Shown here: piece by piece, positions 35,671-45,127 of the stretch
Layout: each line of letters opens with the position of its first letter
Numbering within the stretch: position 1 is the stretch's first letter
Source: UBA6181 sp016934015
Lineage (GTDB): Bacteria; Bacillota_I; Bacilli_A; Acholeplasmatales; Acholeplasmataceae
Assembly (NCBI GenBank): GCA_036584525.1
Contig: JAZHDG010000035.1
Span: 14,130 to 78,129 of the forward strand
DNA length: 64,000 nt
Direction of reading: 5' to 3'
The notes under the pieces: model-generated
The model's database searches: none
What the model was told of the DNA's origin: nothing
Seen by the model: only the letters and a program-made list of their open reading frames with translations
Position numbers and translations under genes: made by a program

Positions 35671-36114
35671 CTACTTTTCTATAATATGTACTTCAAATTG
35701 TGCTTTTATATCTTTATGGAGTTGAACGGTTGCAGTGTAAATGCCAACAGAGTTGATATCACTTGATAATTCAACTTTTTTCTTATCGATTAAAATATGG
35801 TGATCCTGTTCAAATTGTTCAACAATCTGCTTAGTCGTCACGTGACCAAATAATTTCCCGTCTTGTCCAATCTGAATTCCAAGCGTTATTTTCTTTCCAT
35901 CAATTTCTGCTTTTAGTTTGCGCATTAATTCTAAATGACGTTCTATTTCTTGTTTTTCTTCTTCTTTTTGTTGTTTTAAAGCTTCTAAGTTTTCATCAGA
36001 TGCCATCATTGCCTTTTTTTGTGTCACAAGATATTGACCAAAACCAGCAGCAACATCCAAAATATCATCTTTTTTCCCACGGCCTTTAACATCTTCTAAT
36101 AAAATGATTTTCAT
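35671..36114 (-). CDS. rplI: Ribosomal protein L9 from an internal start inside the gdpP fusion
   Basis: Binds 23S rRNA at the base of the L1 stalk. From ATG 36114 the protein is 147 residues, the normal L9 length, with the N-terminal domain (DILDVAAGFGQYLV), a long charged connecting helix and the C-terminal domain. A strong purine-rich ribosome-binding site precedes this ATG, although it lies within the gdpP reading frame. Whether L9 comes only from this internal start, from the fusion, or from cleavage of the fusion cannot be told from sequence. Confidence 0.8.
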   Translation of the reverse strand: MKIILLEDVKGRGKKDDILDVAAGFGQYLVTQKKAMMASDENLEALKQQKEEEKQEIERHLELMRKLKAEIDGKKITLGIQIGQDGKLFGHVTTKQIVEQFEQDHHILIDKKKVELSSDINSVGIYTATVQLHKDIKAQFEVHIIEK

Positions 36115-38106
36115 GATTTCCCCTTCTCCTCCATATTCTAAATCAATAATTTTTTTCAATTCATCTTGGACTTCATGAATTGATTTTTGTTTAATTTGTG
36201 CGGCAGCACTATTTAAATGACCACCGCCACCGATGGTTTCCATAATGACTTGGACATTGATTTTCTGATATGATCTTGCAGAAACCGATACCGTTTCAGC
36301 ATCAGTTCTGGCAATCACAAAAGACGCATCAATACCACTAATCATAAGTGCAGCATCAGCAACCTGAGCAAGTAAAACTCGATCTTCATAAACCTCAGAC
36401 GTTACAACAAATGCGAAACGATCTAAATAAATATCCACTTGACTTAAGAGTTGATTAATCTCCATCGTGCGCATGAGATCTCTTCTTAGCCATAGTTTAA
36501 CTTCTGTGATATCTGCTCCTAAATCTCTCAATTGAGATGCAACATCAAATGTTCGAGCACTTGTTCGATAACTAAAATTGTTGGTGTCAACAATCAATCC
36601 TGCATACATCACACTGGCTTCAAGTGGTGTAATTTTAAATTCTTCTAGTGCTGTATAAAAAGACATAATGTCCGTTAATAATTCAATAGTTGAAGATGCA
36701 TAGGGTTCGTTAATTGAGAACATTGCATTAAACGTTTCTTCACCAATACGATGATGATCAATCACAATGACTTTATTAGCTTTTTCTAGTAGTTGAGGAC
36801 TCATCACAATTTTGGGTGATTGTGAATCAATAACGACAAGCATACATTCAGGCATAATTTGTCGATATGCGATATCCGAAGTAATAATACTTTCTTTTAT
36901 TTGTGGATCTTTTTCAATCACAATGTCATATACTTTTTTAGTCGTTGGATCTAATTTGTCCTCATCCATTACCATGAATACAGGTTTTTTAGATGCTTTT
37001 CCAAGATGATAAACTGCAAGAAGTGATGCGAAAACATCTAAATCGGCATGCATATGTCCCATAACGAATATGGAAGATGAGCGATCGAACAAATCAGCAA
37101 TCGTTTGGGCATTAATTCGTACACCTACTTTAGAACTTTTGGCAGACGCATCATTCTTCGCACCAAAATATTGGATTTTTTGATCTTGAACGTTAACTAC
37201 GACCTGGTCTCCACCTCTTTTTTCAGCGAGTTCAACTGCATTTTGTGCATAAATACCTAAGTCTTCATAATCAATGTCCCAAGAAGCTACACCCATTGAA
37301 ATACTGACTCTCGTTTTGTTTTGAGTTGAGATAAGTCGAATTTTATCTAAAATATCAAACTTATCTTGAATCATTCTCACGAGTTGTTCACGATATAAAA
37401 CAACTAATAATCTTTCATCCGAATAAGGTTTTAAAAATCCATCATAACGATTTGCCCAATCAGCAATCGCAGCTAAATATTCACCTTTGAGTGAAGATTG
37501 TTCTGAAACATCAAATTGCGATAAGGATTCATCAAAATTATCAAGATAAATTATCCCTAAAGCTGGAATACGATTGTGATATTGTAGTTTAATTTTTTCT
37601 CTTTCGGTAATATTGAAAAGGTAAAAGAATTTGTATTCTGGTCGATACAAAACGTCATATGTCTCTTGTTTAACCAAAATAGTGAAGCTTAGCATATTAT
37701 CCATGATGTTCTTATGGAGTTCTACATGCACATCTTCTAAATCTTTCCCTGTAATTTTTGGATCAAAAATTGATTTAGCATGTGGATTTGCCCATTTAAT
37801 TTCGTATTCATCATCCATTGCGATTATCCCAATAGGTAATTCATTGAAAACTTCATCGCCCACTTGATTCACATGGTATGACAATTTCGTCCACATAGAA
37901 AGTCGGTTTTGTAATGTTTTGACCTTTTGACGTTCTTGTAAGTGGAAAGTAATATAGATCGTCACAAAAACAAGCACAAAACTACTCATTAAAAATACAA
38001 ATTTGAGTAATTGATCTAGTGTATCAAATTGAAAATATGGGATGTATAAATAAATACCTGATGCAAAAATTAAAATGGCCATCACAAAAAAAATCCATCG
38101 TTTCAT
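35671..38106 (-). CDS. gdpP-rplI: GdpP c-di-AMP phosphodiesterase fused in frame to ribosomal protein L9
   Basis: Residues 1-60 hold two membrane helices, then come a PAS-like domain, a degenerate GGDEF domain (about 180-310) and a DHH/DHHA1 phosphodiesterase (GHMHADLD near 350-357, DHH at 450-452, GGGGHLNSAA near 630), the GdpP layout; the family hydrolyses c-di-AMP. With no stop codon the frame continues into ribosomal protein L9 at Met665 (MKIILLEDVKGRGKKDDIL). Total 811 residues. GGAGGAGAAGGGG precedes that Met, so L9 may also be made alone. The start at 38106 has AGGTGG 5 bases upstream. Confidence 0.9.
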   Translation of the reverse strand: MKRWIFFVMAILIFASGIYLYIPYFQFDTLDQLLKFVFLMSSFVLVFVTIYITFHLQERQKVKTLQNRLSMWTKLSYHVNQVGDEVFNELPIGIIAMDDEYEIKWANPHAKSIFDPKITGKDLEDVHVELHKNIMDNMLSFTILVKQETYDVLYRPEYKFFYLFNITEREKIKLQYHNRIPALGIIYLDNFDESLSQFDVSEQSSLKGEYLAAIADWANRYDGFLKPYSDERLLVVLYREQLVRMIQDKFDILDKIRLISTQNKTRVSISMGVASWDIDYEDLGIYAQNAVELAEKRGGDQVVVNVQDQKIQYFGAKNDASAKSSKVGVRINAQTIADLFDRSSSIFVMGHMHADLDVFASLLAVYHLGKASKKPVFMVMDEDKLDPTTKKVYDIVIEKDPQIKESIITSDIAYRQIMPECMLVVIDSQSPKIVMSPQLLEKANKVIVIDHHRIGEETFNAMFSINEPYASSTIELLTDIMSFYTALEEFKITPLEASVMYAGLIVDTNNFSYRTSARTFDVASQLRDLGADITEVKLWLRRDLMRTMEINQLLSQVDIYLDRFAFVVTSEVYEDRVLLAQVADAALMISGIDASFVIARTDAETVSVSARSYQKINVQVIMETIGGGGHLNSAAAQIKQKSIHEVQDELKKIIDLEYGGEGEIMKIILLEDVKGRGKKDDILDVAAGFGQYLVTQKKAMMASDENLEALKQQKEEEKQEIERHLELMRKLKAEIDGKKITLGIQIGQDGKLFGHVTTKQIVEQFEQDHHILIDKKKVELSSDINSVGIYTATVQLHKDIKAQFEVHIIEK

Positions 38107-38128
38107 AGGAACCACCTACTTTAAAGAT

Positions 38129-38157
38129 ATTATACCAATAATAAAAGCCCATTTCAA
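38129..38157 (-). promoter_or_regulatory. Promoter of gdpP-rplI-dnaB
   Basis: TTGAAA (38157-38152), 17-base spacer, TATAAT (38134-38129), 23 bases before the start codon. Confidence 0.72.
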
Positions 38158-38179
38158 TTTAATTCGATATACATAGAAA

Positions 38180-38204
38180 TAAAAACTGCATGCAAGCATG
38201 CAGT
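38180..38204 (-). terminator. Terminator of rpsF-ssb-rpsR
   Basis: An 8-bp stem ACTGCATG / CATGCAGT with a 4-base loop and five U, 10 bases after the rpsR stop. Confidence 0.82.
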
Positions 38205-38213
38205 TGTTTTTAT

Positions 38214-38450
38214 TTAGTCTTTAACGAATGGTAATAATGCCATATGTCGTGCTCTTTTAATTGCTGTCGCAAGTGGACGTTGCCATTTTGCAGATGTTCC
38301 TGTTACACGTCTTGGTAAAATCTTACCACGATCTGTAACAAATCTTTTTAATAGTTCGACATCTTTAAAATCAATGTGTTCCACTTTATTTTGAGTAAAG
38401 TAACATACTTTACGACGCTTTTTAAAGCCACCACGTCTTTGTTGTTGCAT
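38214..38450 (-). CDS. rpsR: Ribosomal protein S18
   Basis: Small-subunit protein that pairs with S6 on the platform. The 78-residue start at 38450 (MQQQRRGGFKKRRKVCYF) follows GGAGG; a longer frame to 38570 only overlaps ssb. The C-terminus has the family block GKILPRRVTGTSAKWQRPLA. Last gene of rpsF-ssb-rpsR. Confidence 0.97.
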   Translation of the reverse strand: MQQQRRGGFKKRRKVCYFTQNKVEHIDFKDVELLKRFVTDRGKILPRRVTGTSAKWQRPLATAIKRARHMALLPFVKD

Positions 38451-38463
38451 GATGTTTCCTCCT

Positions 38464-38886
38464 TTAGAATGGTAAATCTTCTTCTGCTGCGAGCTGTTTG
38501 CTCGTTTCGTAGAATTCATCGTTATCCACAGATGGATTGTCCTCTTGGACTTGTTTTGGTTCTGAATCACTTCTACTTTCTAGAAATTGAATCGAATCAC
38601 ACAATACTTCTGTAACATAACGTGTGCCATTATCGGTTTCGTATTGTCTTGTTTGAATACGTCCTTCGACACCTAATAGTGCGCCTTTTTTGACAAAACG
38701 CTCTAAATTTTCCGCTTGTTTACGCCAAACCACACATTGAATGAAGTCTGCTTGTCTTTCGCCGGATTGGTCGGTAAATTGGCGGTTTACTGCGAGTGTA
38801 AATGAGCATACAGCAATATTTGACTGTGTCATTTTTAACTCAGGGTCTTTTGTAATACGACCCACTAATATGACGCGATTCATCAT
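38464..38886 (-). CDS. ssb: Single-stranded DNA-binding protein
   Basis: The 140-residue OB-fold protein coats single-stranded DNA in replication and repair. The N-terminus NRVILVGRITKDPEL and WRKQAENL are typical. The acidic tip EEDLPF, which recruits partner proteins, is intact. It sits between rpsF and rpsR, the usual arrangement. Confidence 0.97.
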   Translation of the reverse strand: MMNRVILVGRITKDPELKMTQSNIAVCSFTLAVNRQFTDQSGERQADFIQCVVWRKQAENLERFVKKGALLGVEGRIQTRQYETDNGTRYVTEVLCDSIQFLESRSDSEPKQVQEDNPSVDNDEFYETSKQLAAEEDLPF

Positions 38887-38887
38887 A

Positions 38888-39175
38888 TTATTCGCCTTCC
38901 TTTACAACGATATAGCGAATGACTTCTTCTGTGATTCTAACAACGCGGTTGAATTCTGCAACTGCTTCTGGAGTCGCTTCAACAAGTAGCCAAACGTAAT
39001 AACCTTTTTTATGATGTTCAATCTCGTAAGCTAAATCTTTTAGCCCCAACTCTTTGAGCTCAAGAACTTGACTATTATAATTCACAAAAATTTCATTAAA
39101 GTGATTTACAATTTGTTTAATGTTCTCGCTTTCAACTGTTGGACGGATGATATACATAATTTCGTACTTTTTCAT
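38888..39175 (-). CDS. rpsF: Ribosomal protein S6
   Basis: Platform protein of the 30S subunit and partner of S18. The 95-residue start at 39175 (MKKYEIMYIIRP) is preferred to a GTG at 39184, which lies inside the AAGGAGG site. LKDLAYEIEHHKKGYYVW is the family block. First gene of the operon. Confidence 0.97.
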   Translation of the reverse strand: MKKYEIMYIIRPTVESENIKQIVNHFNEIFVNYNSQVLELKELGLKDLAYEIEHHKKGYYVWLLVEATPEAVAEFNRVVRITEEVIRYIVVKEGE

Positions 39176-39236
39176 CTGTTCCACCTCCTTCTGGTCTATG
39201 GTCTTAATAAGACAAGGATATATCTTATGCTTGGTT

Positions 39237-39265
39237 ATTATATCATAGATATACTGCTTTTACAA
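39237..39265 (-). promoter_or_regulatory. Promoter of rpsF-ssb-rpsR
   Basis: TTGTAA (39265-39260), 17-base spacer, TATAAT (39242-39237). The leader to rpsF contains a small hairpin GTCTT / AAGAC; I could not recognise the S6:S18 binding motif in it. Confidence 0.75.
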
Positions 39266-39284
39266 TGTTTTTAAATGACGAAAA

Positions 39285-39749
39285 TTAAACGATTAATTCG
39301 TCCAATTTTCGATAGATAAACTGTGTTGTTTTTCGAATAGATTGAATCCGAGTTAATCCATTTAAGTCAATTTCATAATTATATAATTGCTCGATAATCT
39401 TGATCGAGATAAAAGCTTTTTGTTCATGTGTTTGTGGTTCAAAAGTTGGACCTGCATTCCCCGTAATGCCAACACTGACATCCGATTTGAATTTGGCATA
39501 AGTTTGTCTTGCCATCTCTGTAGCAATCTCTTTACTCACTACAGGATACGTATTAAGAACATTGCGAGATATACCTAATACATCTTGTTTAGACTTGATT
39601 TGATAAGCAACAATTGACCCTAAAAAGACGTTTGATGCTCCTGATATTTTTACCAATTCAGCCGAAACAAAACCACCTGTCATACTTTCTGAAAATGCGA
39701 TGGTGAAGCCTTTTTTAACAAGTTTTTTGTATGTGCTTTTGGCAATCAT
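39285..39749 (-). CDS. pncC: CinA C-terminal domain protein, nicotinamide-nucleotide amidase
   Basis: A stand-alone CinA C-terminal domain of 154 residues; the family hydrolyses NMN to nicotinate mononucleotide in pyridine nucleotide salvage. The N-terminal FSESMTGGFVSAELV holds the family Ser, and VGITGNAGP is the second block. It overlaps the protease gene as ATGA. The specific substrate is inferred from the family. Confidence 0.85.
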   Translation of the reverse strand: MIAKSTYKKLVKKGFTIAFSESMTGGFVSAELVKISGASNVFLGSIVAYQIKSKQDVLGISRNVLNTYPVVSKEIATEMARQTYAKFKSDVSVGITGNAGPTFEPQTHEQKAFISIKIIEQLYNYEIDLNGLTRIQSIRKTTQFIYRKLDELIV

Positions 39750-40840
39750 GATAAGACGACTGTAACGGTGATTTCAACGAATTCACCATCAACTTTACGT
39801 AAAACAGTTATTGTATGGCTATCCCCCATTTTGGCATCGAGAAGTTGGGCTTGAATGTCCTCGATAGTTTCAACCGGACTATCATTCATCTTAATAATCA
39901 CATCATCAATTTTTAATTCTTTATAACCATTTCGTGTCAAATCAAAATCGATGATGACAACTCCGGTTTCAATATCAGGATATAGTGTAGCATCATAAAT
40001 TGGATTAATATCAGTATTTCTTTGATCGACTAAATTTCTAACCGTTACCCCTAATCTTGGAACACGTTCAATAATTGTAAAATCACTTTCTGTAAATCCG
40101 TTAACAACGACTGCTGCCATATTAATGCTAATTGCATAATTTAAACCCTCAGCAGCAATAGTGCCATCTTCAGTTGACACTTCAGTAACTTTCGCAACAT
40201 TAATACCAATGACTTCGCCTTCCAAATTAAAAAGCGGACCACCACTATTTCCAGGATTAACTTCCGCATCGTGCATAATAGCTAAATCCTCTACACCATT
40301 ATAAGGAAATGAAGCTAAGCTCACAATTCCTTGTGTGACATAATTATATTTATTAATATCTTGAGGTGTGCCTATTGCATACACATCTTGGCCTTTTTTA
40401 ATTTCAATATTTGTTCCTGGATTTTCAAAAGGTTCAATGAGATGAACTTGTAAATCTTCATCCGTTTCTATGGTTAGAACAGCAACATCATAAATTGCCG
40501 AACTAGCATAACTTCTCACCGGAATTCTTGGACCTTCATTTCCATAGCGAATGATAATTTCTCCACCATCTTCGATAACATGATGATTGGTCAGTACATA
40601 ATATTTAAAAAATGTCGTTTCAGGAATGGCTTCTTTTCGATAAACAATCCCAGAACCATGACCATTGTCGGTTTGTACAATCACAACAGCACCTTCAACA
40701 TCACTAATCATACTAATCCGTTGTTCCTCATATGATTGCGTTGGTACATAAGGTGTTTCTGGTTCTTCAAATAAGTAACATCCTGAAAGTAAAACTAAAA
40801 AGAATAATAATAAAATCAAACCTAAACTGCGTTTTTTCAT
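39746..40840 (-). CDS. HtrA/DegP-like serine protease, membrane-anchored lipoprotein
   Basis: A 364-residue exported protease for extracytoplasmic protein quality control. Signal helix and lipobox LLSGC with Cys21. The catalytic triad is His87 (LTNHHVIED), Asp118 (IYDVAVL) and Ser199 (NPGNSGGPLFN). One C-terminal PDZ domain follows (from about residue 265). HtrA proteins in Bacillota are usually anchored by a membrane helix, so lipid anchoring is somewhat unusual. It overlaps tatD and pncC by 4 bases each, so the three are one operon. Confidence 0.92.
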   Translation of the reverse strand: MKKRSLGLILLLFFLVLLSGCYLFEEPETPYVPTQSYEEQRISMISDVEGAVVIVQTDNGHGSGIVYRKEAIPETTFFKYYVLTNHHVIEDGGEIIIRYGNEGPRIPVRSYASSAIYDVAVLTIETDEDLQVHLIEPFENPGTNIEIKKGQDVYAIGTPQDINKYNYVTQGIVSLASFPYNGVEDLAIMHDAEVNPGNSGGPLFNLEGEVIGINVAKVTEVSTEDGTIAAEGLNYAISINMAAVVVNGFTESDFTIIERVPRLGVTVRNLVDQRNTDINPIYDATLYPDIETGVVIIDFDLTRNGYKELKIDDVIIKMNDSPVETIEDIQAQLLDAKMGDSHTITVLRKVDGEFVEITVTVVLS

Positions 40841-41598
40841 AAGTTGCCTCCTATATTGAATAACATTTTTGCATTCAAACTTGTTTGTTTAATCACTTCA
40901 GCAAGTGAAACTTCTTTAATTTCAGCAATTTTTTCTGCGACAAATCTAACATAACTTGGTTCATTTCTTTTTCCTCTAAAGGGAACTGGAGCTAAGTAAG
41001 GGCTATCTGTTTCAATCAATAGATGCTTCAAATCAATATTTTTCACTAATTCAAATGTTTCTAAAGCTTTTTTATAAGTGACTGGTCCATCAATCCCAAT
41101 ATAAAATCCAAGATCTATCGCTTTTTTTGCATCATCAACATTCGAACTAAAACAATGAAAAACTCCCGTCACTTTTCCTTGATACGGTTTAATTAAGTCG
41201 TACGCCTCTGTAAATGAATTCCTTGTATGAATAACTAAAGGATATTTAGATTCAACAGCTAACTCTATTTGTTTGATAAAAATATCTTTTTGTTTTTCAA
41301 TATTCTCTTTCGTCCAATAGAAGTCTAGCCCACACTCACCGATTGCTACGACTTTTGGATGCTTTAATAAATTTGATAGATGTTCGGTATTTCCTTGATC
41401 AACAAATCCCGGATGAATTCCTACAGATGCATAAACAAAATCATAAGATTCCGCAATTTCAATCGCTCTTTGATTAGATGCTTCATCCATGCCAATGACA
41501 ATAATATGCTCAATATTGTGTTCAATAGCTCTCAAAATGCAAGCATCAAGATCATCCTTAAATTCCTCAGTATTTAAATGGGCGTGTGTATCAATCAT
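40837..41598 (-). CDS. tatD: TatD family metal-dependent deoxyribonuclease
   Basis: A TIM-barrel metallohydrolase of 253 residues. IDTHAHLN gives the first two metal ligands, GECGLDFYW the Glu, VIHTRNS and GVFHCFSS the histidines, and LIETDSPYLAPVPFRGK the final Asp. The family has 3'-5' DNase activity. First gene of an operon with htrA and pncC. Confidence 0.94.
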   Translation of the reverse strand: MIDTHAHLNTEEFKDDLDACILRAIEHNIEHIIVIGMDEASNQRAIEIAESYDFVYASVGIHPGFVDQGNTEHLSNLLKHPKVVAIGECGLDFYWTKENIEKQKDIFIKQIELAVESKYPLVIHTRNSFTEAYDLIKPYQGKVTGVFHCFSSNVDDAKKAIDLGFYIGIDGPVTYKKALETFELVKNIDLKHLLIETDSPYLAPVPFRGKRNEPSYVRFVAEKIAEIKEVSLAEVIKQTSLNAKMLFNIGGNL

Positions 41599-41728
41599 CT
41601 TTTCCTCATCTCGCCTTCTAATCCATATTTTATCATATAAATGATAAATTCAGGGCTTAAAGATTTGCGTCGAATCGAATATAGTGAACCATGGGAAATC
41701 TTGTGAATAAAAGTAAATTTTCAATGCA

Positions 41729-41753
41729 TAAAAAAAAGAGGCTTTCGCCTCTT
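41729..41753 (-). terminator. Terminator of the str operon after tuf
   Basis: A 7-bp stem AAGAGGC / GCCTCTT with a GAAA loop followed by eight U on the minus strand. Confidence 0.93.
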
Positions 41754-41763
41754 AAATTTTTTA

Positions 41764-42948
41764 CTATTCTAAAATTTTAACAACTGATCCCGCACCAACA
41801 GTACGTCCGCCTTCACGAATAGAGAATTTAGTTCCTTCTTCGATAGCGATTGGGTGGATAAGTTCAACGATCATGACAGTGTTATCCCCTGGCATTACCA
41901 TTTCTGTACCTTCTTGAAGTGTGATGACACCTGTTACGTCAGTTGTACGGAAATAGAATTGTGGACGATAGTTTGAGAAAAATGCTGTGTGGCGTCCGCC
42001 TTCTTCTTTTGACAATACGTAAACTTGTGCTTCAAACTTGAAGTGTGGGTTCACTGATTTTGGTTTAGCTAAAACTTGACCACGTTCAACTTGGTCACGG
42101 TTGATACCGCGAAGAAGTGCACCGATGTTGTCTCCAGCTTCAGCATAATCAAGTAATTTTCTGAACATTTCAACGCCAGTTACGACAGTTGATTTAGTGT
42201 CAGTAATACCAACGATTTCAACTTGGTCGCCAACTTTAACTTGACCACGTTCAACACGTCCAGTGGCAACTGTACCACGACCAGTAATCGTGAATACGTC
42301 TTCAACTGGCATCAAGAATGGTTTGTCAGTTTGACGAACTGGAGTGTCGATATAACTATCAACTGCATCCATTAATTCTTGAACTTTAGCTTCCCATTTT
42401 GGTTCGCCATTCAATGCACCAAGTGCTGAACCGCGAATGACAGGAATTTCATCGCCTGGGAAATCGTATTCTGAAAGTAGTTCACGAATTTCCATTTCAA
42501 CTAAATCTAGAAGTTCTTCATCATCAACCATATCTGCTTTATTCATGAATACAACTAACTTAGGTACACCAACTTGGCGTGAAAGTAAGATGTGTTCGCG
42601 AGTTTGTGGCATTGGGCCGTCTGCTGCAGATACTACAAGAATACCACCATCCATTTGTGCGGCACCTGTGATCATGTTTTTAACATAGTCAGCATGGCCT
42701 GGGCAGTCAACGTGCGCATAGTGACGCTTTGTTGTTTGATATTCAACGTGTGCAGTATTAATTGTAATACCGCGTTCTTTTTCTTCTGGTGCGCTATCGA
42801 TTGATGCATAGTCTTTAATATCAGCAAGTCCTTGTTTAGCAAATACCATTGTGATTGCTGCAGTTAAAGTTGTTTTACCATGGTCAACGTGGCCAATTGT
42901 ACCAACGTTAACGTGTGGTTTGTTTCTTTCAAATTTTTGTTTAGCCAT
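41764..42948 (-). CDS. tuf: Elongation factor Tu
   Basis: Delivers aminoacyl-tRNA to the ribosome. GHVDHGKTTL, DCPGHADYV, NKADM and GSALG are the GTPase motifs; domains 2 and 3 follow. 394 residues, complete. GGAGG precedes the ATG. It ends the str operon and also has a promoter of its own. Confidence 0.99.
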   Translation of the reverse strand: MAKQKFERNKPHVNVGTIGHVDHGKTTLTAAITMVFAKQGLADIKDYASIDSAPEEKERGITINTAHVEYQTTKRHYAHVDCPGHADYVKNMITGAAQMDGGILVVSAADGPMPQTREHILLSRQVGVPKLVVFMNKADMVDDEELLDLVEMEIRELLSEYDFPGDEIPVIRGSALGALNGEPKWEAKVQELMDAVDSYIDTPVRQTDKPFLMPVEDVFTITGRGTVATGRVERGQVKVGDQVEIVGITDTKSTVVTGVEMFRKLLDYAEAGDNIGALLRGINRDQVERGQVLAKPKSVNPHFKFEAQVYVLSKEEGGRHTAFFSNYRPQFYFRTTDVTGVITLQEGTEMVMPGDNTVMIVELIHPIAIEEGTKFSIREGGRTVGAGSVVKILE

Positions 42949-43005
42949 TTTAATTTTTTCCTCCTATAAGAAAGTGTTATTTTTTTGTTTATATTTACCA
43001 TATTC

Positions 43006-43034
43006 ATTGTATATGAATAGGGTTATTTTTGCAA
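43006..43034 (-). promoter_or_regulatory. Internal promoter in front of tuf
   Basis: TTGCAA (43034-43029), 17-base spacer, TACAAT (43011-43006) in the 91-base gap between fusA and tuf. It would give extra tuf transcript, as seen for tuf in many bacteria. Confidence 0.65.
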
Positions 43035-43039
43035 GTGGA

Positions 43040-45112
43040 TTAATTGACTCCACGCTTTTTAATAATTTCTTCCATAATTGATTTTGGTGTCTTTTCATAA
43101 TGTGCAAATTGCATCATGAATACGGCACGACCTTGAGTGTTTGACCGCAATGCTGTCGCATAACCAAACATTTCTGCAAGCGGTACTAAAGCACGAATCG
43201 CTACGGCATTGTCGCGACCTTCTTGACTTTCAAGTCGTCCACGTCTGGAAGTTAAATCACCAATAACGTTACCAACATAGTCGTTAGGTACAATGACTTC
43301 AACGTCCATGATTGGTTCTAATAAAATTGGGCTTGCTTTCGTCTTAGTTTCTTTTAAAGCCATTGAAGCAGCAATCTTAAATGCCATTTCAGATGAGTCG
43401 ACATCATGGTAAGAACCATAATGAAGCGTTGCTTTAATGTCAATCGCAGGATATCCAGCAATAATACCATTAGGTAATGCTTCTTCTAAACCTTTTTGAA
43501 CAGCAGGAATGTATTCTCTTGGAATAACACCACCCACAATTTTATCAACAAATTGGAAACCCTTACCTGGGTTTGGTTCAAACTTAATCACAACGTGACC
43601 ATATTGTCCACGACCACCGGATTGACGAACGAATTTACCTTCGATATCGGCTTCTCCTGAAATCGTTTCACGATAAGATACTTGTGGTTCAGCAACGTTT
43701 GCTTCAACTTTGAACTCACGACGCATACGATCAACGATGATTTCTAAGTGTAATTCACCCATACCAGCAATAATTGTTTGTCCTGTTTCATGGTCAGTAA
43801 ACGTTCTAAATGTTGGGTCTTCTTCAGCAAGCTTTTGTAATGCAATACCCATTTTATCTTGGTCTTGTTTTGTTTTCGGTTCGATTGCTACGTTAATTAC
43901 AGGTTCTGGGAATACCATGGATTCTAAGATGATGTCATCTTTATCTCCAGTGAGTGTATCTCCTGTCGTTGTGTCTTTTAAACCAACAACAGCTGCAATA
44001 TCACCAGCAAATACTTCTTTAATTTCTTCACGATGATTCGCATGCATTTGAAGCACACGACCAAAACGTTCTTTTTTACCTTTTGAGGTATTTAATACAT
44101 AGGATCCAGCAGTAATTTGACCAGAGTACACTCTAAAGAATGTTAGACGACCTACATATGGGTCTGTCATCACTTTAAAAGCAAGTGCAGTAAATGGTTC
44201 ATTATCTTTTGGATGTCTTAATACTTCTTCTCCATCTGCGTTATGTCCAATGACTGAATCAATATCAGTTGGAGCAGGTAAGTAATCGACGATTGCATCA
44301 AGCATAAGCTTAACACCTTTATTTTTAAAGGAAGATCCACAAATCACTGGGAAAAGTTTCACAGCAAGGGTTCCTTTACGAATCGCACGTTTTATTTCAG
44401 GAATCGTAACTTCTTCACCTTCAAGATATTTCATCATGAGTTCTTCATCAAAATCAGCAATCGCTTCAATGAGTTGTTCTCTTTTTTCTAAGACGATATC
44501 TTTTAAATAAGCTGGAATTTGAATTTCTATTGCATTTTCTTCTTGATTTCCATCATACTCATAGGCTTTCATTTCGACAATGTCGATAATTCCTTTAAAA
44601 TCAGATTCTGCGCCGATCGGCCATTGGATCGGGAATGCTTTAACACCAAGACGGTTATGCATGGTTTTGATTGCACGAGCGTAATCAGCACCAATCTTAT
44701 CCATCTTGTTCACATATACAATACGTGGGACTTTATATTCGGTGGCCTGTCTCCAAACGGTTTCCGTTTGAGGCTCTACCCCGGCTTGTGCGTCTAAGAC
44801 AGCAACTGCGCCATCTAGTACGCGAAGTGATCTTGATACTTCAACCGTGAAGTCAACGTGACCTGGGGTATCAATGACATTGATGCGGTGTTCTTTCCAG
44901 TACGCTGTGGTTGCAGCGGATGTGATTGTAATCCCGCGTTCTTGTTCTTGTTCCATCCAGTCCATTGTCGCAGAACCATCGTGAGTTTCACCCAATTTAT
45001 GAATTTTTCCAGTATGGAAAAGTATTCTTTCCGTCGTAGTTGTCTTACCAGCGTCAATATGGGCCATAATGCCGATATTGCGCGTTTTTTCTAATGGGAA
45101 TACACGAGGCAT
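43040..45112 (-). CDS. fusA: Elongation factor G
   Basis: GTPase that drives translocation. AHIDAGKTTTTERIL, DTPGHVDFTVE and NKMDKIGAD are the GTPase motifs; the domain IV block GGVIPREYIPAVQKG and RRGRLESQEGR in domain V are intact. 690 residues, complete. It lies 15 bases after rpsG. Confidence 0.99.
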   Translation of the reverse strand: MPRVFPLEKTRNIGIMAHIDAGKTTTTERILFHTGKIHKLGETHDGSATMDWMEQEQERGITITSAATTAYWKEHRINVIDTPGHVDFTVEVSRSLRVLDGAVAVLDAQAGVEPQTETVWRQATEYKVPRIVYVNKMDKIGADYARAIKTMHNRLGVKAFPIQWPIGAESDFKGIIDIVEMKAYEYDGNQEENAIEIQIPAYLKDIVLEKREQLIEAIADFDEELMMKYLEGEEVTIPEIKRAIRKGTLAVKLFPVICGSSFKNKGVKLMLDAIVDYLPAPTDIDSVIGHNADGEEVLRHPKDNEPFTALAFKVMTDPYVGRLTFFRVYSGQITAGSYVLNTSKGKKERFGRVLQMHANHREEIKEVFAGDIAAVVGLKDTTTGDTLTGDKDDIILESMVFPEPVINVAIEPKTKQDQDKMGIALQKLAEEDPTFRTFTDHETGQTIIAGMGELHLEIIVDRMRREFKVEANVAEPQVSYRETISGEADIEGKFVRQSGGRGQYGHVVIKFEPNPGKGFQFVDKIVGGVIPREYIPAVQKGLEEALPNGIIAGYPAIDIKATLHYGSYHDVDSSEMAFKIAASMALKETKTKASPILLEPIMDVEVIVPNDYVGNVIGDLTSRRGRLESQEGRDNAVAIRALVPLAEMFGYATALRSNTQGRAVFMMQFAHYEKTPKSIMEEIIKKRGVN

Positions 45113-45127
45113 AATGTTAACTCCTTA

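Noticed and set aside
11755..38204. Similar palindromes with ACTGCATGC at 11755-11782 and 38185-38204 as a dispersed repeat family
   Set aside because: Both sit exactly where intrinsic terminators are needed and have U runs; only a short core is shared.
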